Below, piece after piece: positions 10,386 through 18,599 of a stretch of 64,000 nt of DNA. Every line of letters begins with the position of its first letter. Positions within the stretch are counted from its first letter, which is position 1. Location: the NCBI GenBank assembly GCA_947034885.2, contig OX344750.2, positions 4,340,001 to 4,404,000 of the forward strand, written 5' to 3'. The DNA comes from Thuidium tamariscinum (taxonomy: Eukaryota > Streptophyta > Bryopsida > Hypnales > Thuidiaceae). The notes below the pieces were generated by a model. The model saw only the letters and a list, made by a program, of their open reading frames with translations. It was not told the origin of the DNA and searched no databases. Both the position numbers and the translations under genes were made by a program.

Positions 10386-13300
10386 ATGGCATCCTCCAGT
10401 TTGGCAACAGAGAGGTACTTTTTCATTACATGTATCGGCTGCCAGTCGATACATTATCATTTGTCAATTATTTTGAGTGCAGCCATTGAGAGTCTGGGGC
10501 ACCTGTGGGTTGCTGTATCGGCTGGCAGCCGACAGACATGGGAGCACTCAGGTAACTCCTGAGCTCATGCGATGTCGGCTGGCAGCCGATATAAATCTGG
10601 GACAGTGGTCTTACGATGATCTGTAAATGACTTGGGATGGTAGGGTTTAGGGACTGTGGTTGTATCGGCTGCCAGCCGATACACTAGATGCAGAAAGTGG
10701 AGTTACATAGTGACAACTTACTGAGAATTGAAATGTTTTGTAGGAAACCAACTCTCTTGGCCCGAATGCTGGGTGAGCAAATCCCGAACTCTGGGATTTT
10801 GGGTGACGGGTTTCCACCACGAGCAACATGGCGAGGGATCGAGGCCATCCAGGAATGGGGCCTGTATTGGAGGCAGGCACCCGACAAAAAAGTGGACATC
10901 GCATGCTCCTTCAAGTTGAAGGGGAACATGACCCCTGGCAAGGGAAGTGTGTTGTCCGTCAGGGCTGCTGGCGAGTGCGTGCATGTCATGATATGCTTGA
11001 TGCCAATAACAAGCACGGTCGGAGTCCCTGACTACTTCGCCGTGGAGTTGCCGGTGAACAAGTGCACGGAGGAGGTCTGTGGACAGAAGTCCATGTCCAT
11101 GGGCATGACATTTGGCGGCAACACACCGTCGTCTGCAGAGGAGCTCATCCAGGGGTGGGAGTGCCTGAAGCAGGAGCGTGATGAGCACAATGCGTTCGTC
11201 GCTCGGGAGCTGGAGAAGGGGAAGAAGAAGGTCCCGGCGAAGAGGAAGCTGGTGGCGGCGATAGTGGCTGAGTTCGCTGAAGCCGATCTTGAGGAGCCAG
11301 CGTCCCCGACCAAACCAAAGCGGAGAGGAAAGGGAAAGGATGACCCGTCGAAGCCGCTCAAGCTCACATTGGACGAAGCACTCCGGCGTGGAAATCACCT
11401 CACCACGAAGACCAAGGAGAACGAGGTGAACGCCATTTACCAGGCGCTGGAGACGGGCCTCCTGCACGCGTTTCCATACAAGAAGCAGCGTCTTCCGGGG
11501 GTCATTCACTCGGACAAGCTCCACATTGCACCGGACGAGCTCAAGTACCGGAAGATTGTAAAGGACCGGCTGGGACAGGTAATTGGATGATCACTTCCAT
11601 CTGTCGTTCATCAAAGTCATTTCATATCTTCTATCGGCTGGCAGCCGACATGTCTAACTAGTCATTAATGTTTTGGCCTTCTGTCATTTCAGGTGAAGAC
11701 CATGTATAAGGGATATGGGTCCATCAGGAAGAAGCCAGAAATTCATGGGGTTCCACTGAAGCGGGCTCCAACGCCCAAGGACAAAGGGCTGGACGTAGTG
11801 ATGGACAAGTGTCCCGGGCAGGACGACGTCACTGTTGTCAACGGCGTCTCAATGCCGTGGTGGAAGGCGCTGGATGTCCACTGGTACATCATTGGAGGGC
11901 AACACACGGTGACGGCCTGCCGAGAACTGGCCGAGCAGTATCCCGACGGATCTGAAGCCAAAACGGACCTCCTGGAGTTCGAGGTGATTCCGGTGTTCAG
12001 CAGAGACCCGGACACACTCGTCAGAGTCTCCAATGCCCTCAATCTCAACATCGCTGAGAAGGTGGCAAAGGAGAACTTCAGATCCTGCGCAGAGATGGGA
12101 AGAGCGGCGTGGGTGAAGGCGGGATGCCCAAAGCCGCATCGTGGAGGAGGCAAGCCGACAGCAGCATTCGAGGTACTACCCTCGCATCCTTTCTTTCTAT
12201 TCGTATTTGCTCATTACGTTATGTATCGGCGGCCAGTCGATACCTTTGTGCTCTGTTCTAAGCATTGTGGTTGAACTCTCAGGCTGCGAAGATGAAGGTG
12301 ATGGCGCACTTCGTGGAGGAGAAGGTGTCCTCCAAGTTGCCACTCATCTTCATCAAGGAGGGCACCTGGGAGCTGTGGACGGAGGTGTTCGATGCGTGGG
12401 AGAACGGCGAACTCATTGGCGATGATGGAACGGTGCCCAATCTCCTGGTCAACCGGAAGCCGCTCACGCACATCACCAAGACGGATCTCACGCCAACGTT
12501 GGGGCCTCGTGATTCAGATCTGTGCGAGTTGGGACGGGAGATTGTGGCACTTCGCGTGAGCATCAAAAACACCGCCAAGGCCAAGTCCTCAGGGAAGATC
12601 ACTCTCTTCGATTGGTGCAAGGACAAGAAGCTCGACAGGATTGTCATGAACGAGATCATGTGGACCAGGAAGAAGTACCCTCTTCCTTGCAAGGATGCAG
12701 GCTGGATCCCATATACGGATGAGGTTTGGAAGGAGCTGGCTGAAAAGGAGGGGTACTCAGCGGCCGTAGTCCGGAATGTCTGGAAGGACATGATGAAGTT
12801 CACGGACGCAAGCAACTGGTTGAAGGGCCGAGTCAAACCCATGAATCCAACCACAGACAAGTCCACGGATGGCAAGGCGCCGGGGGTCTTCTTCACGACT
12901 TTGAAGAGCTACGTCAAAGTCCCATTGCCTCCCACGGTAGGCAAGTCAAGCGAACTGCAATACGAATGCCATGTCGGGGACAGTATTGCAGAGGTGGTGG
13001 ACTTCGTTCGCCAATCGAAGGGGACGATGAAGTTGGAACCCGAGGACAAGAAATTCCTCGTCGTTTTCGGGTATTCAGAAATGGGGGAAGCTCTAGCGGT
13101 GAACAGGAACGAGCTGCTCAATCTATCGTTGGCAGCTGAAATTTCCGACGGGGAAGCTGATGAAGACAGAGACCCTTACATCCCCCTGCCAATGCTCCTC
13201 ATCGGGAACTTGCGGTTCAGGGATTCAGTCGCCTTGGCCGCGAACTCATCCTCGACCGACTGGTACTACCATGCGGTGTACTACCAGCCATCTCCCCGGG

Positions 13301-14224
13301 GAGGCTTTCTGAAGGCAGAGATTGAGTCCAGGCCTCTGGTCACTCTCTCCTTGACCTTCCCGAAGCCCGAGGACAGGCTCAATGTTTTCCCGGTCTTCAA
13401 GCGCTTCACTGGGGTCCACAAGGCGCTCGACTTGTTCAATTTCGACATCGAGGGGGAGGTCGACTGGAATGGCGGGATGTGCGGGGTTGGCCATGGGCTC
13501 CTCGAGAAACTCATGCTACCCACCCTCAAGGCCAAGGATGCCACAGTCATCAACATCTGGGGTGGCGGTAACATCACGGAAATCGCTCTAGTACGTTTTC
13601 TTATCCCATCCTCACACTTGCATTGTTCTCAGGAAGTCACTTTCTGTTGGCTGGTAGCCGATACAATTGATGGCTGACTTGCACTCCATGGCTTTGCAGA
13701 GGAATGGACGGGCTGTCATGGAGTTCGTTCGGGAGGAGGAGGGATTGGAGAAGGCCAAGGAACGTATCAGGGGAATGAACCTCCTCTCCTCGAATGCCCT
13801 GGGACCTTCTCAGGTGACGCTAGCGGTGACAGACCACGAGGGGCAACCGGCACGGGCGCAATCTCCTCAGCAACCATGGCCGTTGTCCACCCTCGTTCTA
13901 CCCCGGGCTCCGGGGGTCGCAGCTCAAACTCAGCGGCCGCAGGGTCAGTCTCAGGAGCAACCACCACTTGTGACGGTTGATACTGACTCAGACTCAGAGA
14001 GCTCCCTGGAAGCACCACTCATTCGAAGGGAACGGCAACCACGTCCTTTGTCTCCGAGGCCTTCGCTCAATCCACCCCCGACTCAAGATCTGGACCACCC
14101 CATGCTGCTCCCACACAGAAACTCCTCGCATGCAATGGTCGTGGATCTACGCGCCGAGCCACCGTCGGAGGAAATAAGCAGGCTACCTCTGCCTCAGGTG
14201 GTCGTCGCGGCGACGGAGCCTTAG
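10386..14224 (+). CDS. ParB-like / beta-class DNA-methyltransferase-like fusion protein, five exons, ~1058 aa
   Basis: Exons 10386-10414, 10744-11578, 11693-12172, 12283-13590 and 13700-14224, all GT-AG, joined at phase 2 then phase 0 three times; every intron contains a palindrome. Residues about 190-245 are basic (KPKRRGKGKD). Residues 352-362 (WYIIGGQHTVT) match ParB/Srx box II (I-x-G-x-H-R type), followed by a box III-like NALNLNIAEKVAKE near 402. At 862-884 GHGLLEKLMLPTL then VINIWGGGNITEIAL, continuing across the last intron as RNGRAVMEFVREEEGLEKAKERI, matches the C-terminal motif X/I block of permuted beta-class N6-adenine/N4-cytosine methyltransferases (normally V-x-D-x-F-x-G-x-G-T-T). 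The usual D/N-P-P-Y/W motif is not evident, so catalysis is doubtful and DNA binding likelier. ParB-methyltransferase fusions are known in phages and bacteria. The tail (after about 930) is Pro/Gln/Ser-rich and its end at TAG 14222 is uncertain. Confidence 0.7.
10415..10743 (+). other. Intron 1 of the ParB-like gene with four palindromes
   Basis: Donor AGAG|GTACTT, acceptor TTTTGTAG|GAAACC. The split codon AG|G restores arginine, supporting a 29-nt first exon starting at ATG 10386. It contains palindromes at 10433, 10516, 10573 and 10663, the densest cluster in the element. Confidence 0.6.
11579..11692 (+). other. Intron 2 of the ParB-like gene, centred on one palindrome
   Basis: Donor ACAG|GTAATT, acceptor CATTTCAG|GTGAAG, phase 0, 114 nt. 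The palindrome at 11632-11650 starts 53 nt after the donor and ends 42 nt before the exon. Without removal the frame ends at a TGA shortly after the donor. Confidence 0.75.
12173..12282 (+). other. Intron 3 of the ParB-like gene, centred on one palindrome
   Basis: Donor CGAG|GTACTA, acceptor CTCTCAG|GCTGCG, phase 0, 110 nt. The palindrome variant TATCGGCGGCCAGTCGATA at 12224-12242 starts 51 nt after the donor and ends 40 nt before the exon. Confidence 0.75.
13591..13699 (+). other. Intron 4 of the ParB-like gene, centred on one palindrome
   Basis: Donor CTCTA|GTACGT, acceptor CTTTGCAG|AGGAAT, phase 0, 109 nt. The palindrome TGTTGGCTGGTAGCCGATA at 13645-13663 starts 54 nt after the donor and ends 36 nt before the exon. 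Removing it joins the two halves of the methyltransferase-like motif block, which strongly supports the splice. Confidence 0.8.
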
Positions 14225-14299
14225 GTGGGAGTCACTGCACTTGGGCAACTGGCGACTATGGCCGACATTCGTGTCGGCGGCCAGCCGACACCCATGGAC

Positions 14300-15631
14300 A
14301 CTTCTCCGCCGGAACCAAGACGGGGAAGAAGCAAGGGGGGCACCGCTAGAAAAGGAGTCGGAGTCGGCGGACTCGCACTGCTCAACTCGGGTCTTCTTCA
14401 AGCGGAAAAGATCAAACGAGAAGGACGCTGGCGCGGCGGCGCGGACGCAGGACTTCCCCAACGAAGAGATGTCTCCCGTCCGATCTCAGAAGAGGACACA
14501 GATTGGAGGTTCGTAGGCAGTAGACATGCTTCGCGATGTTTGTGGAGTATCATACATAGTTCGTTCATAAGTAGCCGACAAGTGGCTCAGACTCATGCGT
14601 AGACATCTCAATAGGAGCCGTTTTGGGGGCAGACTAGACTTCCTCTCGACTATGTCGGCTGCCAACCAATACAGTGCAAAAATGTTTTGTCGGCTGCCAG
14701 CCGATATAGTGCACAAATGTTTTGTCATCTAACTAAGTTCATACCATCTCATGTTCTATGTATTTCGTGTGGCAATGCAGATGATGACTATCAAAAGTCT
14801 GACAATTCCTCCGACACCCTATCTGAAGCTGGGAATGACAATGTCCAGCAACAAACACAAGACAGAGCACGGACTCCCGACAGTGCTGGCCCTGCTCAGG
14901 TAGCGACTCCGAAGTTGTTTCTTTTCCTTGAAGTTCAGGGAACTCTACTTTTCTATGAGCCACTCATTGTCAAAGGGAAGAGTATGACTCAGAGGTCGAC
15001 AGTCAGAGAGAGACCAGGTCTCCGGGAGTTCATCTTCTTCTGTAAGGGTCAAGACATTGTGATTGTCTACTAGTCAATCTTAACCAAGAACACTCTCGAG
15101 CAGCGCCTCCATAGCCTTAGATGGAAGGCGCCGGAGATCGGAGAGGATTACCTGGCCTTTGGACAGTAGTTCTGCGACGAGAGTACTTATCGGGACCCTC
15201 AGAATGCATCGCGACCAATTTTTCTGAAGCGTCTCGCAAGAATTCTCGGAGCATCCTCTTTGTACGATATGGGCGCCACGATCAACAACTCATTGATCGT
15301 GGACTCGGAGCCATATAGGAACGTCTTGAATCTGCCGTTTAATGCGATTCATCCGCCCCCCGTCACCATGTACTCGGAGAAATCACTCAAGGCAGGGAAA
15401 CTGCCATTTCTCCAGGCGACACTGATCCCGTTCATTGAACGGCTCTTGTCTTCGGGACTCACGGTCGCACAGTTCTGTGAGAAGAACTCGCCCATTGGGC
15501 TTGCACGATGTATGCCGGGAACCCCGATGCATAATCAGTACGTGAATGTGACACCGCACTATCAGAAGGGATTCGAGGTGCCATATTCACAGGAGGAGCT
15601 AAAGGCCTTGGGAATGGCATACCCCACTTGA
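14300..15631 (+). pseudogene. FCP1-like HAD-superfamily domain 1, two in-frame TAG codons, catalytic residues lost
   Basis: A 5' exon of uncertain start (somewhere before 14400) encodes a Ser/Glu- and Lys/Arg-rich stretch (FFKRKRSNEK) and ends at 14508 with donor GTTCGT. An intron 14509-14780 carries palindromes at 14653 and 14688, and the second exon runs 14781-15631 (TGA), joined in phase 1. The second exon gives KLFLFLEVQGTLLFY, then RERPGLREFIFF, then YDMGATINNSLIVDSEPYRNV and NLPFNAIHPP, the successive landmarks of FCP1/SCP-type CTD-phosphatase-like HAD domains. The D-x-D-x-T nucleophile motif reads E-V-Q-G-T and the D-D pair reads D-S. TAG codons at 15071-15073 and 15167-15169 interrupt an otherwise continuous family-like frame. 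A catalytically dead or dead-gene relic is the best reading. Confidence 0.6.
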
Positions 15632-16082
15632 CCGGATGGAGGAGGCGTAGTGTATCGGCTGCCAGCCGACACACTCTTGTGTACATTGTACATACTCTCT
15701 GTAGATACAGCACGGATAGACCAAATCTTCTAGGGACATTTTTTTCTTCTGTATGGATTAAACATTTTTTTGTAATCAAGACATTATAGTCAGAGTTCTT
15801 CTAAAGCGTGCGCATGGCTCACTCTCAAAGCATTCCAATGTTTCCTTTGAGAGTTGCATCATTAGGTCTTGGACTTGGGAATCGACTGATTGCAATAATG
15901 TAGGGGCAGGCACTCACTCATCTCTACTGTCTATCTAACACATGTCTCTCAACAATTAATGCTTCCTGTTGTATTGGGTCAGGCTCTAGTATCGGCTGCC
16001 TGCCGATACCTAATGCATGCTCTTCTTTCATCGGATGCTTATGTTGTGGAGTCATGTGTCCACTAACTTATCTTCTGTTCAG
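15632..16082 (+). other. Spacer between the two FCP1-like modules
   Basis: Holds palindromes at 15653 (21 nt after the preceding stop) and 15990, and must include the 5' part of the second module or its intron. ATG at 15814 opens a short frame (MAHSQSIPMF) up to a possible GT donor, but its phase 1 does not fit the phase-0 acceptor at 16082, so no exon is called. Confidence 0.35.
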
Positions 16083-16733
16083 GAGTCCAACGTGGGCCAT
16101 ACACAGTCCTTCAAGAAATGTGTGGTTCTAGGAGTCACGGGACTACTTTGTTATCTCGACCCGAATATCAAGGTGGACAAGGCAGACCCACACAGAAACG
16201 TCATTAAAAGGCCTGGGCTAGTTCATATGTTCAGCACATTGTTTCAAAAGTTTCACGTAGGAATTTGGTCAAAGTTGCCAATACTTCAGCTTAGGCCTCT
16301 GCTTGCGCACTTGCTTCCAAAACATATCAGAGACAATATAGCATTCGTTTATGGCAGAGAGTATTGTGTAGATAGCCTCAAGTTCCCGTGGTGCTACAAA
16401 ATGCTCTCAATACTACATACTAAGAGACCATCCAGGATTACATGCTTCACGGACCAAGTGCTCATCGTCGATGTGTGCCCGCTTGCGCTCAGGAGGACGC
16501 CGGATACGGCGTGCTATATTCCGAGACCATTCAAGGGAGATCTCAATTTCCCAAACACTAGTAGAGTTATTCCAAACATTTCAAATGATATTATTCCATT
16601 CATTTATCCAATGCACCAATATCAATCAGTCTCAGAATACATCAAAGGCGCACAGAGACCGGGACAACTGCACTATGAGGTTGCACAATCTATCAAGTAT
16701 GGAAAGCCGAATTGGCAGGGGATATTCTGGTGA
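16083..16733 (+). CDS. FCP1-like HAD-superfamily domain 2, degenerate, partial gene model
   Basis: The exon begins after acceptor CTGTTCAG at 16081-16082 and ends at TGA 16731-16733. Landmarks: KKCVVLGVTGLLCYL (nucleophile motif, both aspartates absent: G-V-T), KRPGLVHMFSTLFQKFHVGIWSKLP (motif II region), then a QVLIVDVCPLALRR segment (usual V-D-D-C-P, here V-D-V-C-P) followed by PRPFKGD. This is the same fold family as the module just upstream but only distantly alike, so it is not a recent tandem copy. The 5' exon is not identified; it should lie in 15672-15990 or further upstream. The palindrome at 15990 is 74 nt before the exon, the same distance as in the previous gene, and another (16748) lies 14 nt after the stop. 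This frame has no internal stop. Confidence 0.55.
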   Translation, partial: ESNVGHTQSFKKCVVLGVTGLLCYLDPNIKVDKADPHRNVIKRPGLVHMFSTLFQKFHVGIWSKLPILQLRPLLAHLLPKHIRDNIAFVYGREYCVDSLKFPWCYKMLSILHTKRPSRITCFTDQVLIVDVCPLALRRTPDTACYIPRPFKGDLNFPNTSRVIPNISNDIIPFIYPMHQYQSVSEYIKGAQRPGQLHYEVAQSIKYGKPNWQGIFW

Positions 16734-17294
16734 TTCAGCAAACATTGTGTCGGCCGCCAGCCGATACAACGGCAGTGGAATCGGGGAGGCTACAAGACCC
16801 TTTTTCAGAAATTGGAACAACTCATTTCAGAGCCAGTCCTATCGAGTCCATTGCCTCTTCACTACAAGACCTGCTCTCTGGAGTTTTCGGGGGGGGATAT
16901 CGGCTGCCTGCTGATACGCGCGATTTTATTACTTGGGTCGGATGGACTAGGGTTTAGGGTTTAAGGTCGACAATTTGTCGCGCTTCATCTTACAAATGAA
17001 TGCCGTAGCACTTTACGCACTTAGGACACTTTCAGAGGTCTAGGTGCTCTAGTGTGTGATGTTAGGAATCGGCTGCCAGTATCAAGCGCCAGCCGATACT
17101 TTGTCACAAATTAGGACACAACACACGTGTTTATTTAACAATAAAAGTTCATAAACTATTACCTCTCAACTCTTTTATGGGCCAGGTGTTGTGATACTTT
17201 GGTTTCTTTAGTGCTTGCAGCCATTTTGGTTCATTGCTTGTGGCACACAAAACTATGCATTCGACTATATCGGCTGACGGCCGATTTATTTCTG
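16734..17294. other. Right non-coding interior of the element
   Basis: About 560 nt with four palindromes (16748, 16898, 17067 interrupted, 17268), mirroring the four in the left non-coding end. Short frames in this stretch overlap the palindromes and have no family match that I can see. This is a candidate cis-acting right end. Confidence 0.5.
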
Positions 17295-17342
17295 GACTAT
17301 GGATTTGTCCATAATTAGTTAAATATTAGTTATATGGAAGTT
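17295..17342 (-). repeat. Right terminal inverted repeat of the 13-kb element
   Basis: Reads GACTATGGATTTGTCCATAA then TTAGTTAAATAT on the plus strand, the inverted copy of the left end. Outward of this, AGTTATATGGAAGTT is a weaker inverted match to AACTCTATATAACC on the left. The last palindrome (17268-17286) lies 8 bp inside. Confidence 0.8.
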
Positions 17343-18599
17343 CACCCAAAATTACTGTATTCTATTGAAGTAGGATCACCTAATTGAATTGAGCACAATT
17401 ATTAAAAAAAAAAATTATTGAGTATTAAGAAGTCTTCATTTCTTCCGTATTTCTTAATGATATAAAAACAAATTTCACTTAAAGTTGGGTGAAATACAAG
17501 AACAATATTTCATTATAATATGCAAAAGTTATAAGTAGTAAAAAAATAATTGATATGGTAACTACACCTAAAATTGCACAAATAAGCAATTCAACATAGT
17601 TTCCAATATTATATTGGAAAACTTGTTGTAAGGGCATGTTGGTAGTCAAAAGGGGATTCTAGATTTTCTTAAAACACTTTTTTTTCGACATTATATGAAC
17701 AAACTATGAATTTTCAAAGTGTTAAAATAGGTGTTCCTAAAATCAATCATAGACTTTTATGAATAGTAGGAGTATATTTTAGACAAGAATTTGTAGTGTG
17801 TAATTTTAGTTGTAGACTAAATAAGAATGTAAAAGATACTCATACTATTTTATTGACATTTCATAGTCTATAAATCCCACTATAAATATCTACCCTTATT
17901 GTACATCAATAGTCATTAAAGTGTTTAGAATTGTGTAAATAAACGAGCCCATGACAAGCCAACTACCTAATATAGACATCTACAAAACAACCCATTATAG
18001 TTTTCTATCAATCAATGGCAAAAAAATTCTAGTTAATGAGATTAGGACTTTATTAGAAAGACCAATGGTTGGGTTGAATGCTTTAAGTGATGGTAACGGA
18101 GTTATTAAAGACTAATTTAGGAACCTCCTCCTTTCTACTATAAAGTCATTATAAGAACAAACTTTATTATTCCATCATGTCATGTTTATATTAGAAAACT
18201 TTGCAACCAAATTAGGAAATATCGATATTGCTTTAGGTAATTTGACAACCATTATAGGCACTCTTTTTGATGGTTTTGGTGTAGTCTAGAGACTATTTTG
18301 ACCCATTCAGGCTGCATACTTCAAAAATCCTTATCAAATTCATACTTTGTCTAAAAAATGAATTATTAGTTGCTCTCTCCATTTCATATGTTTGTCTTTG
18401 TATGGAATTTTTATAAAAAAAATTCAAACATGGCAACATGACAAACCAATCATTTTGTCTATGATAGGTAGGTCTACCTTATCATGTTTCAAATATCTAC
18501 AATTTTTCAAGACAAGTCCCTTTAATTTTTTGGTCCCCTTAAATCCCCTATTCAGTGTAGTTGCCTTAGATGTTCCCACCTTGAAGAGCGTGCAATAAG
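17343..18599. other. AT-rich intergenic DNA, nothing recognised
   Basis: Composition drops back to AT-rich immediately outside the right TIR. A phrase around 17570-17620 (AAATAAGCAATTCAACATAG) is related to a dispersed family seen at 28260, 34020, 49780 and 50300. No gene is supported. Confidence 0.6.

Larger units (their letters stand above)
4458..17286. repeat. 27 copies of a 19-bp near-palindrome, consensus TATCGGCTGGCAGCCGATA
   Basis: Copies at 4458, 4713, 4941, 5026, 7124, 7212, 8499, 8853, 9276, 9341, 10127, 10433, 10516, 10573, 10663, 11632, 12224, 13645, 14272, 14653, 14688, 15653, 15990, 16748, 16898, 17067 (32 bp, split by an insertion) and 17268; all others are 19 bp from the given start. 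Each is an inverted repeat around a short centre (CTGGCAG or CTGCCAG); the outer pairs vary as TAT..ATA, TGT..ACA or mixed. Spacing is irregular and both centre orientations occur. I see no copy outside the TIRs. They lie in introns, after stop codons and between genes, rarely in coding sequence. They could be protein-binding sites, RNA hairpins or tiny mobile hairpins. Confidence 0.9.
4206..17342. mobile_element. ~13.1-kb TIR-bounded element carrying transposase-like, ParB-methyltransferase-like and HAD-like genes
   Basis: The left end (4206-4271) and right end (17295-17342) are inverted copies. Twenty-two bases match exactly (4221-4242 against 17305-17326 reversed), followed inward by AT(T/C)CATAGTC in both; the left end has a 19-bp extra segment (4243-4261) that partly duplicates the repeat. 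Homology continues outward through ATATAAC on both sides. The interior is clearly GC-richer than both flanks and contains all 27 copies of the 19-bp palindrome. The insertion site is uncertain: TTAA lies at the same point of both terminal repeats (4224-4227; 17319-17322) and could be a target duplication, but the outward homology complicates that. The gene content is unlike the standard plant hAT, Mutator, CACTA, Harbinger or Helitron elements I know. Confidence 0.8.

Noticed and set aside
10718..11524. 268-aa open frame on the minus strand
   Set aside because: It is the antisense shadow of the large ParB-like exon; the plus strand has matching splice sites and recognisable motifs.
14225..14602. 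Continuation of the ParB-like protein through TAG at 14222
   Set aside because: The frame stays open for 125 codons, but the overlapping frame fits the phase-1 splice to the HAD exon and looks more protein-like, so readthrough is not needed.
15071..15169. Programmed TAG readthrough in the HAD module
   Set aside because: Contexts TAC-TAG-TCA and CAG-TAG-TTC lack the known CAR-YYA signal; decay of CAG/TGG is simpler, though recorded as a finding.
4458..17286. CRISPR array
   Set aside because: The repeat is a 19-bp near-perfect palindrome with spacing from tens of bases to about 2 kb, in a spliced eukaryotic region without cas genes.
4206..17342. Bacterial or phage contamination in the assembly
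   Set aside because: The genes contain phase-consistent GT-AG introns and the segment is bounded by matched TIRs embedded in plant-like AT-rich DNA.
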